A DNA stretch of 49,749 nt from positions 1-49,749 of the forward strand of contig JAFGVN010000080.1 in the NCBI GenBank assembly GCA_016937975.1, written 5' to 3'. The notes beneath the pieces were generated by a model, which did not search any database, was not told the origin of the DNA, and worked only from the letters and a program-made list of their open reading frames with translations. This DNA is from Clostridia bacterium. GTDB lineage: Bacteria; Bacillota; Clostridia; Peptostreptococcales; Acidaminobacteraceae. Within the stretch, counting starts at the first letter, position 1. Each line of letters opens with the position of its first letter. This document shows, piece after piece, positions 6,115-16,039 of the stretch. The position numbers were made by a program, and so were the translations under genes.

Positions 6115-9036
6115 ATGAAGAATGTATGGCGCATCACTTTGGTGGGGCTGGTTATTAGTATGATAGCAGTTGCTATAACTTTATTCACAACAAAAGAACC
6201 TTTCTACAAAGGGGATCAGATTATGAGTGACCAAGAGATTTTAGAAGCTTTTGAGCTTTTGAATCAGTCCTTAAACCAAAGTAGATATTCATACTTTGAA
6301 TATATCTCATCCTATGACATGAAAATGGGTGATGAAATCATTACCATCAAGCCTGACCCTGTAGAAAAATTATATTATGAAGATCAGGTACAGTATAAAG
6401 TGCATGTCAATGAAAATGGGCTTTATTATTTTGGTCTGGATTATAAAATGGACGATTCTGTTTTAAATAACGGCACCATTAAAATTACCATAGATGGTGT
6501 ACAGCCTTTCTATGAAGCCAGTACCATTGATTTGCCTTTGTTTTGGCAAGATGAGACAAAGAATTTTATATTAGACAGTTATGGCGATGAAGCCCTGCCT
6601 ATTCAAAAGAGAAAGTCAGGTATTTATCACACTGATTTTTATAACAATTTGTATTACACTGTTGATCCGTTATGTTTTTATTTAAGCAAAGGGGAACATG
6701 AAATTGTTATACAGAATGTTTCTTCAAGTATTTTCGTACCAGGAGATCTTACGCTTACTCAGCCCAAAGCAATACCAACCTATGAAGCTTATTATCAAGA
6801 TGTACCATTAAAGGACATTACAATTTCTGTCAATGCCACAGAATATACTTTAAAAAATTCTTCTTATGTTCGTTTGATGAGTTATGATTCACCAACAGTT
6901 TCACCAAATGATCCTGTAGATAAGAAATTGAATATCATTTCAGGTGAGTCTTGGGTTGATCCAGGAAAAGAAATCACTTTTGAAGTAGAAGTAGAAGAAA
7001 CCGGTAATTATAAATTAGCTTTTCATAGTTTACCAGGAAAAGATGATTTTCAAGTCTTTAGAACCTTGAGAATTGACGGTGAAATTCCTTTTAAGGAAGT
7101 TTCTGCCTACGGTATTAAAGATACAAAAGCCAATTTATTCAGTTATGAAACCTTATCAAATGAAAAGGGAAAGCCATATGAATTTTATTTGACTCAAGGT
7201 AAACATGAAATAAGTTTAAGAGCTGACTATGCACCTATTGCAGCAGATGTGAGAATGATACAATTGGTCATTGACCACATCAACACCTTTTCTTTGGACA
7301 TAAGAAAAATTACAGGAAAAGAAGTCGATAAGAACAGAACTTGGAAATTAACAGATTATCTTGAAGATACAGAAGCCTATTTGAAAGCTTATGATTTATT
7401 AATTAAATCGGTCATCAATCATACCAGTGCATACGCTCCAAACGGTGTTCAAAGTGCTTCTCTGTCATATCTTCAAAAGGCCTTGGTTCAATTGGATAAG
7501 ATGCTTGAAAAACCAGATGAACTGCCTTTATACTTTGAAGAATTGTACTCTGGCTCTGGATCTGTGAATCAAATGTTGGGGGATTCCATGGAAGTCTTAA
7601 TGGAACAACCGTTGACATTAGATGAGTTTGTTTTTTATACAGATACTTTAGATAAAAAGGATAATGCAAGTATTGTTCAAAAGCAAGTTTTTAATTTCAA
7701 GAAGTTTATTGCTTCTTTTACCTCAGATAAATATGTTGTAAAAAATGATGAAGATGTATTAAATGTTTGGGTGAACAGACCTATTACACATGTAGATACC
7801 TTGCAAAAGTTGGTGGATTCGGAGTTTACGCCAAAGACAGGTATAAAGGTGAAAATATCTGTTATGCCAGATGCAAATAAATTGATTTTAGCAAGTGCAG
7901 CAAAAGAGGCACCTGATGTTGCCATGGGTTTGTTGTCTTATATGCCCTTTGATTTAGCCATTCGTGATGCCGCATATGATTTAACGTCCTTTGATGATTT
8001 CTGGGAAGTAGCCAATCGATTTACCCCTGGTGCATTTGTACCATATGTTTTGGAAGATGATATATACGCGCTGCCTGAAACACTAGAATTTTATGCAACC
8101 GTATATAGAAAAGACATTTTTGAGAGCTTGAATTTGGAGGTGCCAGATACTTGGGATGAAGTCATTGAACTTTTACCAGAACTGCAGCGTTATGGTATGA
8201 ACTATTATCATCCTATTGCAGGTGGGGGTTCATTAAAATGGTTTTATCAGACCAGTCCTTTTATCTATCAAAAAGGTGGCGTTCTTTATGAACCTGATGG
8301 ACTTAAGGCTGCCATTGATGAACCTGAAGCGGTTGCTGGTATTGACATGCTAACAAAACTCTTTACCATGTATGCGTTACCAGAACAAGAACCACTATTT
8401 TACAATTCTTTTAGGTATGGCACTTTACCTATTGGTATTACAGACTTTGTTTCATACATGCAAATTAAAAATGCAGCCCCAGAACTGATTGGACAATGGG
8501 AACTCGCACCATATCCAGGTACTGTAGATGAAAATAACGAGATGAACAGATGGTATATTGCCAATGGTAGAGGCAGTACCATCTTAAAAGATACCAAAAG
8601 ACCAGAGGAAGCCTGGGAGTTTTTAAAATGGTGGACCAGTGAATCGGTACAAACCAACTATTCTTATACCATGCAGTCAATTTATGGTCCAGAATATTTA
8701 TGGCTATCCAGCAATTTAGCTGCCGTACAAAATTCGCCATTAGATGTTAAAGACAAGATGATTATACTCGATCAAATTAAATGGCTTAGAGATGTTCCTA
8801 GAACACCTGGCCAATACATGCTTGAAAGAGGTTTGTCCGACATTTGGAATCAAGCAGTTTTTAATGGTGTACCTACAAGAATTGCCATTGACAGACAAGT
8901 CATTACGATTAACAGAGAAATTACAAGAAAAATGATAGAGTTTGGTTATTTAAATCAAACGGGAGAAGTGATCAAACCTTATCATATAAGAGATATTGAT
9001 TGGATAGAAGAACAGATGGAAACAAGAGGTAAGTAG
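6115..9036 (+). CDS. Membrane-anchored multi-domain protein with C-terminal substrate-binding domain
   Basis: 973 residues. One N-terminal hydrophobic segment (about residues 5-24, no lipobox) should anchor it to the outer face of the membrane. Residues about 75-215 and 270-395 look like two beta-rich modules resembling carbohydrate-binding jelly-rolls (each has a 'Y-x-F-x-F-D/H' type pattern and an IDG strand). A helical linker follows, and from about residue 540 to the end there is a family-1 sugar-binding-protein domain (FMWTSESVQTNYS-like C-terminal features, KRPEEAWEFLKWWTSE). It sits between the lipoprotein binder and the first permease pair, with its stop codon directly abutting the permease ATG. 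Binding of a polymeric or longer glucan at the cell surface is a reasonable inference. No enzymatic motif was seen. Confidence 0.75.
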   Translation: MKNVWRITLVGLVISMIAVAITLFTTKEPFYKGDQIMSDQEILEAFELLNQSLNQSRYSYFEYISSYDMKMGDEIITIKPDPVEKLYYEDQVQYKVHVNENGLYYFGLDYKMDDSVLNNGTIKITIDGVQPFYEASTIDLPLFWQDETKNFILDSYGDEALPIQKRKSGIYHTDFYNNLYYTVDPLCFYLSKGEHEIVIQNVSSSIFVPGDLTLTQPKAIPTYEAYYQDVPLKDITISVNATEYTLKNSSYVRLMSYDSPTVSPNDPVDKKLNIISGESWVDPGKEITFEVEVEETGNYKLAFHSLPGKDDFQVFRTLRIDGEIPFKEVSAYGIKDTKANLFSYETLSNEKGKPYEFYLTQGKHEISLRADYAPIAADVRMIQLVIDHINTFSLDIRKITGKEVDKNRTWKLTDYLEDTEAYLKAYDLLIKSVINHTSAYAPNGVQSASLSYLQKALVQLDKMLEKPDELPLYFEELYSGSGSVNQMLGDSMEVLMEQPLTLDEFVFYTDTLDKKDNASIVQKQVFNFKKFIASFTSDKYVVKNDEDVLNVWVNRPITHVDTLQKLVDSEFTPKTGIKVKISVMPDANKLILASAAKEAPDVAMGLLSYMPFDLAIRDAAYDLTSFDDFWEVANRFTPGAFVPYVLEDDIYALPETLEFYATVYRKDIFESLNLEVPDTWDEVIELLPELQRYGMNYYHPIAGGGSLKWFYQTSPFIYQKGGVLYEPDGLKAAIDEPEAVAGIDMLTKLFTMYALPEQEPLFYNSFRYGTLPIGITDFVSYMQIKNAAPELIGQWELAPYPGTVDENNEMNRWYIANGRGSTILKDTKRPEEAWEFLKWWTSESVQTNYSYTMQSIYGPEYLWLSSNLAAVQNSPLDVKDKMIILDQIKWLRDVPRTPGQYMLERGLSDIWNQAVFNGVPTRIAIDRQVITINREITRKMIEFGYLNQTGEVIKPYHIRDIDWIEEQMETRGK

Positions 9037-9975
9037 ATGAAATGGTTAAAGGCTTATAAAAAAAATACATTAGCTAAAAAAGATAGTGTAGCAACACTAT
9101 TATTGCTTCTGCCTTATGGCGTCTTGTTCTCTCTGTTTATTGCAATACCTGTTGCGATAGCGATTTATTTGAGCTTGACGTATTTCAATGTTATTGAAAC
9201 ACCAAAATTCAATGGCGTGTTCAACTATGTGATGTTGTTGACCCAAGATGAAATCTTTCTAAAATATGTCTTACCCAACACCGTAAAGTATGCCTTGATT
9301 GTTGGACCAGGAGGATACATTCTATCCTTTATCTTGGCATGGATGTTGGCACAGATTCAAAAGGTGCCAAGAACCCTTTTTGCCTTGATACTTTATACAC
9401 CCTCTATGGTAGGTCCTGTTATGATTGGTGTGGTATGGAGAACTTTATTCAGTGGTAATGAAGCCGGTTATATCAATGCTTTACTATTAAACTGGAACTG
9501 GATTGACTCCCCAATACAATTCCTGGTATCGCCAGAATACTTAATGACCATTGTCATTATTGTATCCCTTTGGTCTTCTATGGGGATTGGTTTTTTAGCC
9601 ATGGTAGCTGGCATCTTAAATGTAAGTCCCGAACTTTATGAAGCAGGTGCTATTGATGGTATTTCAAATCGTTTTCAAGAGATTCTTTATATTACAATAC
9701 CCTCTATGAAACCACAGATGCTCTTTGGTGCTGTTATGTCCATAGTAGGTGCTTTTAATACAGGATGGATTGGTGTGGCTTTATCAGGAACCAATCCTAC
9801 ACCACAATATTCAGCTCAGCTTCTCATTAACCATATTGAAGATTATGGTTTTCAAAGATATGAAATGGGCTATGCGGCAGCAGTTTCTGTTGTACTTCTT
9901 TTAATGGTTTGGGTATTTGCAAAAGTTGCATATGGTTTATTCAGTGAAAAGGAAGAAATGGAGGTTCAACAATGA
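9037..9975 (+). CDS. Sugar ABC transporter permease, MalF/UgpA type (pair 1)
   Basis: 312 residues with six predicted membrane helices. The EAA loop that contacts the ATPase is present as [22 protein letters not shown] near residues 205-226. Start ATG directly follows the stop of the 973-residue protein, with GAGGTAAGTAG as ribosome-binding site; it overlaps the next permease by four bases. It forms an inner-membrane heterodimer with the 9972 product. Substrate is likely a beta-gluco-oligosaccharide by context. Confidence 0.92.
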   Translation: MKWLKAYKKNTLAKKDSVATLLLLLPYGVLFSLFIAIPVAIAIYLSLTYFNVIETPKFNGVFNYVMLLTQDEIFLKYVLPNTVKYALIVGPGGYILSFILAWMLAQIQKVPRTLFALILYTPSMVGPVMIGVVWRTLFSGNEAGYINALLLNWNWIDSPIQFLVSPEYLMTIVIIVSLWSSMGIGFLAMVAGILNVSPELYEAGAIDGISNRFQEILYITIPSMKPQMLFGAVMSIVGAFNTGWIGVALSGTNPTPQYSAQLLINHIEDYGFQRYEMGYAAAVSVVLLLMVWVFAKVAYGLFSEKEEMEVQQ

Positions 9976-10847
9976 AATTACAAGGCAGTAGAGTGAACCC
10001 TCAGAATTTTGACCGTTCACAAATAAAATTCTATTTGATCCTTTTGCCTCTGGCGCTTTTTATGATTTTACCCGTCGTATACATCATCAATCACGCCTTT
10101 AAACCTTTAGATGAACTCTTTATGTTTCCACCAAGGTTTATTGTACAAAAACCAACACTAGATAACTTTATGATGTTATGGCAGGCAGCCTCTACAACAG
10201 GTGTTCCTATGAGTCGCTATCTTTTTAATTCACTTGTGGTATCTGGCTTGACTGTAGTTTTAAACATGTTGATCGTTGTAGCGGCAGGTTATGCATTATC
10301 GAAGAAAAAGTTTGGTATCAAGAAACACTTGCTGGATATCAATCAAATTGCTTTAATGTTTGTACCTATAGCAGTTTCCATACCCAGATATTTGATTATT
10401 CAAAAAATGGGCTTAATCAACAATTTTGCAGTACATATTCTGCCACTATTGGCTATGCCAGTTGGTTTGTTTCTTGTGAAGCAGTTTATTGACCAAGTTC
10501 CAGATTCTTTAGTAGAAGCAGCGCAGATCGATGGGGCATCAGATTTTACCATTATCACAAAAATCATCATGCCTGTTATAACGCCTGCAATGGCAACGGT
10601 AGGTATTTTAACCTTCCAGGCGGTTTGGAACAGTGTGGAAAGTTCAAATTTATTTGTAACAGATGAGTCTATTAAAACCCTAGCATTTTATTTAAATGCT
10701 TTTACAGATCGTGCTATGGAAGGCTCAATTGCTGGCGCTGGTATGGCAGCAGCAGCAGGTTTAATTATGTTTTTACCGAATTTGATTATTTTTATTTTTA
10801 TGCAATCAAAGGTTATGAACACCATGAGTCACTCAGGGATTAAATAG
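9972..10847 (+). CDS. Sugar ABC transporter permease, MalG type (pair 1)
   Basis: 291 residues with six predicted membrane helices and the EAA motif [21 protein letters not shown] near residues 178-198. The start overlaps the upstream permease stop (ATGA), with GGAGGTTCAAC as ribosome-binding site. Partner of the 9037 product. No ATPase gene accompanies this pair; a shared MsmK/UgpC-like ATPase encoded elsewhere would be needed. Confidence 0.92.
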   Translation: MKLQGSRVNPQNFDRSQIKFYLILLPLALFMILPVVYIINHAFKPLDELFMFPPRFIVQKPTLDNFMMLWQAASTTGVPMSRYLFNSLVVSGLTVVLNMLIVVAAGYALSKKKFGIKKHLLDINQIALMFVPIAVSIPRYLIIQKMGLINNFAVHILPLLAMPVGLFLVKQFIDQVPDSLVEAAQIDGASDFTIITKIIMPVITPAMATVGILTFQAVWNSVESSNLFVTDESIKTLAFYLNAFTDRAMEGSIAGAGMAAAAGLIMFLPNLIIFIFMQSKVMNTMSHSGIK

Positions 10848-10855
10848 GAGGCCAT

Positions 10856-12880
10856 TTGAAAAAGAAAACAAAAAAAATAGGGTTGCTTATAATTGCTATA
10901 ATTCTTCTGCTTTCAAGTGTGACCCTTGCATCACCTGCGACTTCCTTTACATGGACCATTAATTCAAAGGGAAAATGGACCAAGACACAAGATGCTTATT
11001 TACCAGAGCAAACCTTAATCTCTTTAGGACTAAAAGAACCTGAGGACTTGTTCGTCTACAATGAAGATTTATATATAGCAGATACTGGCAACAAAAGGAT
11101 TGTGGTCTATAACATTAAGAACAGTACAGTTGACCGCATAATTGAAGATAATCATTTAAAAAAGCCTAGAGGGATTTATGTTACAGAGGATTACTTATAT
11201 GTAGCAGATTCAGGTTCTGAAGCGGTATTGAAGTATAAACATGAAGGGGATTTTGTAGAGGCTATTACAAAACCTACTGATATTGCTTTTGGTAATACAC
11301 CTTATAAACCTATGAAAGTTGCTGTTGACTCTAAAGGTAACTTATATCTCATTGGTGAAGGGGTTTTAAATGGTATTATACAACTCTCCAACAGTGGGAA
11401 ATTTTTAGGTTATTTTGCTTCCAACAAGGTGGAACTCAACTTTGTCGAAAAGTTGCAAAATATGTTCTTTACAGAAGCACAAATGGAAAATCTACAGAGT
11501 CGTGTTCCCATTACTATGACCAATACCTTTGTAGATCATGAAAATATTGTTTACTCTACTACCATAGGATTTAATGCTACAGACCGTTTAGCGAAGCATA
11601 ATACAGCGGGCAATAATATTTTTAATGGCTATCAATTTGCACCAGACGATTTAATTGATGTTTACGTAGATGACAATGGTGTGATTTATGCTGCATCTTT
11701 ATATGGTTTAGTTTGGGTGTATTCCAATGATGGCATGTTTGTCCATGCTTTTGGTGGTAATCATCAAACAGAAGATATTGCTGGCTTGTTTTCAAATTTA
11801 AATGCCATTGCTGTAGATCATACAGGTAGAATATGGGCAGCTGATTCTCAAAACTCTTATATTCAGTCTTTTGTACCAACGTCATATGCTACAGAAATTT
11901 ATGAAGCCATTGATGCTTTTAAAAATGGCCATTACAGTGAAGCAGAAACCCTATGGCTCAATATTCTTAAGAAGAATCAAATGTTAAGACTTGCCCATGA
12001 AGGCCTTGGAAAAATCTATTTGTATACAGAACGCTATGAAGATGCTATGAAACATCTTGAAATTGCTAGAAGTAAATATTATTTTTCGCAAGCTTATTGG
12101 GAAGTAAGAAACAAATGGCTTCAAAGTCATTTAACAGTAATAATTGTTGGATTAATTCTTCTTATGGCAATACTTCAAATTCATAAATTTATGGATAAGA
12201 AGAAAAAACTGAAAAAATGGTTCAAACATCAGTTTTTAAAACTTCAAGGTATTAAATGGCTTGATGATCTTCTTTTTCTCTTTACTTTTTTAAGACATCC
12301 CATTGATGCCTATTATGATTTAAAAATCAAAAAAAGAGGTTCTCTTTTAGGTGCTGTTATGATTTATATTGGCTTTTTCTTTATTTATATACACAGCTAC
12401 TTTGGTCGAGATTTCTTATTTAGTGTTGGTCCAATAGAGGAAATTGACTTTAATGCTGTGATCCTAAGCTATTTTTCATTATCTTTATTATTTGTCTTTA
12501 CCAACTATTTGGTGACCTCAATAAAAGATGGTGATGGTTCTTTGAAGGAAATTTTTATGTTGGTCTCATATGCCAGTGCACCACTAATCATTGGCGTACT
12601 TTCCATTACAGGATTATCTTATATATTAACTTACAATGAAGCTTTCTTCATTGACTTTATACAGTTAGGCACCACCATATGGTTTGCTGTTATTGTAGTT
12701 ATAGGGTTAATTGAAGTCCATCAGTATACTACAAAAACAGCTTTGCAGTCCATTGTGATGAGTGTGCTAATGATGCTTGTAATTGCAATCGTTGTCTTAA
12801 TTGTCATTTTAATGGGCGAGCAAGTTTATGATTTCTTTGAAGTTATTGTTCGGGAGGTGATAAGAAATGTTACATCGTAA
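10856..12880 (+). CDS. NHL-repeat / TPR / YIP1-like membrane protein
   Basis: 674 residues. N-terminal signal anchor (residues 6-26), then an NHL/beta-propeller region to about residue 345 (repeated patterns such as DLYIADTGNKRIVVYN, YLYVADSGSEAVLKY, RIWAADSQNSYIQSF), a short TPR-like helical part around residues 350-410, one membrane helix near 425-442, and a C-terminal YIP1-type block of about five membrane helices (485-670). TTG start with GGAGG four bases upstream. It overlaps the next gene by 14 bases. From memory, YIP1-family proteins of this build recur beside DUF5696 genes between oligosaccharide permease pairs in Firmicutes. Function unknown; an accessory role in transport or in sensing glycan at the surface is inferred. 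Confidence 0.75.
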   Translation: MKKKTKKIGLLIIAIILLLSSVTLASPATSFTWTINSKGKWTKTQDAYLPEQTLISLGLKEPEDLFVYNEDLYIADTGNKRIVVYNIKNSTVDRIIEDNHLKKPRGIYVTEDYLYVADSGSEAVLKYKHEGDFVEAITKPTDIAFGNTPYKPMKVAVDSKGNLYLIGEGVLNGIIQLSNSGKFLGYFASNKVELNFVEKLQNMFFTEAQMENLQSRVPITMTNTFVDHENIVYSTTIGFNATDRLAKHNTAGNNIFNGYQFAPDDLIDVYVDDNGVIYAASLYGLVWVYSNDGMFVHAFGGNHQTEDIAGLFSNLNAIAVDHTGRIWAADSQNSYIQSFVPTSYATEIYEAIDAFKNGHYSEAETLWLNILKKNQMLRLAHEGLGKIYLYTERYEDAMKHLEIARSKYYFSQAYWEVRNKWLQSHLTVIIVGLILLMAILQIHKFMDKKKKLKKWFKHQFLKLQGIKWLDDLLFLFTFLRHPIDAYYDLKIKKRGSLLGAVMIYIGFFFIYIHSYFGRDFLFSVGPIEEIDFNAVILSYFSLSLLFVFTNYLVTSIKDGDGSLKEIFMLVSYASAPLIIGVLSITGLSYILTYNEAFFIDFIQLGTTIWFAVIVVIGLIEVHQYTTKTALQSIVMSVLMMLVIAIVVLIVILMGEQVYDFFEVIVREVIRNVTS

Positions 12881-15167
12881 AAAAGTACTCGTTTTCATTT
12901 TTGTCGTGTTGGCTTTTATGACCTTTGGTTTTGCTGAAACGACCTTTAAGAAAATCAGTGACGTTGAAGCCTATGAAACATTTCAAGTCATTGAACATCC
13001 TGAGAACATAGAAAAACTATATGAAAACAATAATTTTATATTTGAGTATCGAGATGAACGTGATGTACTTTTTATCACGGATAAAACCAACCATTATACA
13101 TGGAAAACAGGCTTAGATATTCCAACGGCGAAAGAGGTGAAAAAAGCTTTAAGAGAAGAAGAACCTTTAGGTTATGAGCCTTTGGAAGAAAAGTTAAATG
13201 AAACCTTTACAGCCATTGCCAATTCCTTGATTGTTGTGGAGTATTATGATGATTCCTTAGGTATCAAAAGATTACCAAGTGTGGATGGCAACTCAATGCT
13301 GAAAGGTGTTCTTGGAGAAGAAAATCATTTTGTCCTTGAAATGAATTATGAAGAAATTGATTTACAGGTTAAAGCCCATCTGATATTTACGGATCAAGGC
13401 TATGATTTGGAAATTTATGAAAATGAAATCACAGGATCAGATAAACCTGTTGTTGCCTCTATTATGCTAAATCCATTTTTGGGAGCCAGTGGAGGAGCAT
13501 ATGCTCTTTATGATCCTGAAACTGGCAAACATGGCGATGCTGTAAAAAAACCAGAGATTCCAGGATATGTACTAGTTCCAGACGGTCCAGGTGCTTTAAT
13601 TGAATTCAATGATTACAATGAATCTCTAAAGCCTTATCAAGCAAAAGTATATGGCGAGAATCTCTCTAAAAGCACATATAATTATAATTTAGCGGAAATT
13701 TACTATGTACCTTTTAAAAACCCTACCATGCCATTGTATGGTATTGCTCATACAAAATCTGACGCTGCTTTTATAGGATTTGCAACAAAAGGGGATTACC
13801 ATATGGAAGTGGTTGTCATGCCTGAAGAAAACACAACCCTTTATACTTGGGCTTATCCAAGATTTGTAAAAAATAGTGTTTATTATCAAGTGTTCAACAA
13901 AAGGGGTGAAGGTTATTTTACTTTAATGGATGAACCTGAAGCTTATGACATAGCCTTCAGTTATGTATTTATTCATGAATCTGATGACTTGAAGGCAGAT
14001 TATACTGGCATGGCTTTGACTTATAGAGACTATTTAAAGTCCACAGGTCAACTGGAAAGAAGAGATAATCTAGATGCATTGCCAATCCGCTTAGATTTTA
14101 TTATGAGCGATATTAAGAAAAGTGTTCTAAACTTTGTAGATGGTGTTGTCACAAAAGCTTTGGACGTTGAAAGTCTATTAAATCAACTTTCTAGTCAAGG
14201 CATAGAAAATATTAATTCAGGACTTATGGGTTGGCAAGAAGGCGGTATAACTGCAGGCAAGCCATGGGAGTCCAATTGGTCAAGAGCAATCGGAACAAAA
14301 GGTGAATTCAAATCATTGGTATCCTCAAACTATGATATTTCCTTTGATCAGGATTATTTGAAGTTTAATGCAGAGCAAGCCAGTGAGGTAAATAAAGCCA
14401 TCAAACATATCAATAACTGGTATGTCACATTAACTGAAGTCGATGATGAACCCATTACAGAGTTTAATTTTGCTAAGCCTAGTGTAAGTGTGGATTGGTT
14501 AAAGCGACAATTGAAGGATTTGAAAGACCTGGATTTAAAGAGTCATACCATAGAGGGTATTTCATCACATTTGTTTACGGAACATGGCAAAACAGTCATG
14601 GAAGAAGAGGATGTTGTAAGTTTGTATCAAGAGACCCTTTCTAACTTAGAAATGAAACTCAACCTTAAAACACCCAATCAGTACTTCTGGCCATATACAG
14701 ATCGTTATTTACAGGCACCTGTTTACCCAACCCAATATTTGATTGAGACAAAAACAGTTCCCTTTTTATCTATGGTGCTAAATCAATCCATGGAAGTCTA
14801 TGCCCCTTATAGCAATTTCTCCTTTTCAGGAGATAAAGATATTTTAAAGATGATTGATTATAATTTATATCCATCCTTTGTTTTAACGAAGGAGCCGTCG
14901 TATCTATTGTCATCTACCAATGCATTGGATTTTTATTCTACTGAGTTTACACAATATGAACATCTGATAAAGAAAGTGTATGAAGAAGTATCAAGTGCTT
15001 TAGAGCCAGTTCTAAATGCCTATTGGTTAAAACGTGAAGAAGTACTTCCTAATGTCATTAAAAATACCTATGACAATGGCGTAATGATTTACATCAATTA
15101 CAATGAAGAAACCGTGATTTATGACAACCTAAAAGTACCAGGTGTTTCATATGTAGTCGTAGAGTAG
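12867..15167 (+). CDS. Exported DUF5696-family protein, possible glycoside-active enzyme
   Basis: 766 residues with a signal peptide (hydrophobic residues 6-23, AFA/AET-like cleavage region). The first ~390 residues are beta-rich, the middle part (about 400-700) alternates helices and strands in a way that suggests a (beta/alpha) barrel, and the end (MIYINYNEETVIYDNLKVPG) resembles the small C-terminal beta domain of many glycoside hydrolases. I assign it to DUF5696 from the overall sequence character and its neighbours (YIP1 protein upstream, permease pair downstream). Catalytic residues cannot be named. Strong GGGAGGTGA before the ATG, overlapping the upstream gene. No lipobox, so released or wall-associated unless the signal is uncleaved. 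Confidence 0.65.
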   Translation: MLHRKKVLVFIFVVLAFMTFGFAETTFKKISDVEAYETFQVIEHPENIEKLYENNNFIFEYRDERDVLFITDKTNHYTWKTGLDIPTAKEVKKALREEEPLGYEPLEEKLNETFTAIANSLIVVEYYDDSLGIKRLPSVDGNSMLKGVLGEENHFVLEMNYEEIDLQVKAHLIFTDQGYDLEIYENEITGSDKPVVASIMLNPFLGASGGAYALYDPETGKHGDAVKKPEIPGYVLVPDGPGALIEFNDYNESLKPYQAKVYGENLSKSTYNYNLAEIYYVPFKNPTMPLYGIAHTKSDAAFIGFATKGDYHMEVVVMPEENTTLYTWAYPRFVKNSVYYQVFNKRGEGYFTLMDEPEAYDIAFSYVFIHESDDLKADYTGMALTYRDYLKSTGQLERRDNLDALPIRLDFIMSDIKKSVLNFVDGVVTKALDVESLLNQLSSQGIENINSGLMGWQEGGITAGKPWESNWSRAIGTKGEFKSLVSSNYDISFDQDYLKFNAEQASEVNKAIKHINNWYVTLTEVDDEPITEFNFAKPSVSVDWLKRQLKDLKDLDLKSHTIEGISSHLFTEHGKTVMEEEDVVSLYQETLSNLEMKLNLKTPNQYFWPYTDRYLQAPVYPTQYLIETKTVPFLSMVLNQSMEVYAPYSNFSFSGDKDILKMIDYNLYPSFVLTKEPSYLLSSTNALDFYSTEFTQYEHLIKKVYEEVSSALEPVLNAYWLKREEVLPNVIKNTYDNGVMIYINYNEETVIYDNLKVPGVSYVVVE

Positions 15168-15175
15168 GAGGACCC

Positions 15176-16039
15176 ATGAAAAGAAAAAATATGCATAAAT
15201 CGCGACAAAATTTAATGGGCTATTTATTTATGTCGCCATGGATGATCGGTTTCTTAATTTTTACGGCGATCCCTTTCTTCTATACCATTTACTTGAGTTT
15301 TAACGATGTAACCTTAACCGTTCGAGGTTGGGAAATGCAGTGGAATCAATATGACAATTATATCTCAGCTTTTTTGAGAAACACTGAGTTTATCCCAAAT
15401 ATTATTTCCTTTTGCATTTACATTGTCATCTATGCGCCAGTAATTATTGTTATCGCTTTTATTCTGGCGATTCTTTTGAATCAGAAAATCAAGTTTAGAG
15501 CAGGGTTTCGATTAATTTATTTCTTGCCAGTGATCATCATGTCAGGGTCGGTGATGCAACAGTTAATGGATTCAGGAAATACTGAAATGGGTTCACTGGA
15601 AACCTCGGTCATTTTTATGATTATTTATAATGCCAGTCCAATACTGGCAAAGGCATTAAGCTTTCTCTTTGAGAATTTTTCAATGGTGCTTTGGTTTACA
15701 GGGATTCCGATTATTCTATTTATAAATGGCTTACAAAAGATCAATAAAAGTTTGTACGAAGCAGCAGAAATTGATGGGGCAACCAGTTGGCAAATGTTGT
15801 GGAAGATTACTGTGCCGCTCATTAAGCCCATAGTCCTTGTGACTACTATTTTTACCATTGTGCAATTAGGTTTGTACAATCTAAATCCAGTTTACCAAAT
15901 GATACAAGATACCATTTATAATACTGCGGGTGGTTTGGGACTGGCTTCAGCATTTTCATGGATCTATACCTTTGTCGTTATGATATTTGTAGGGATAACC
16001 TTCTATATATTTAGAAATAAAGATGGGCAGGTGGAATAA
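15176..16039 (+). CDS. Sugar ABC transporter permease, MalF/UgpA type (pair 2)
   Basis: 287 residues, six membrane helices, EAA motif YEAAEIDGATSWQMLWKITVP near residues 196-216. GGAGG before the ATG and eight bases after the DUF5696 stop. Only distantly similar to pair 1 (9037), so this is not a recent tandem duplication. Stop and next start overlap (TAATG). Confidence 0.92.
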   Translation: MKRKNMHKSRQNLMGYLFMSPWMIGFLIFTAIPFFYTIYLSFNDVTLTVRGWEMQWNQYDNYISAFLRNTEFIPNIISFCIYIVIYAPVIIVIAFILAILLNQKIKFRAGFRLIYFLPVIIMSGSVMQQLMDSGNTEMGSLETSVIFMIIYNASPILAKALSFLFENFSMVLWFTGIPIILFINGLQKINKSLYEAAEIDGATSWQMLWKITVPLIKPIVLVTTIFTIVQLGLYNLNPVYQMIQDTIYNTAGGLGLASAFSWIYTFVVMIFVGITFYIFRNKDGQVE

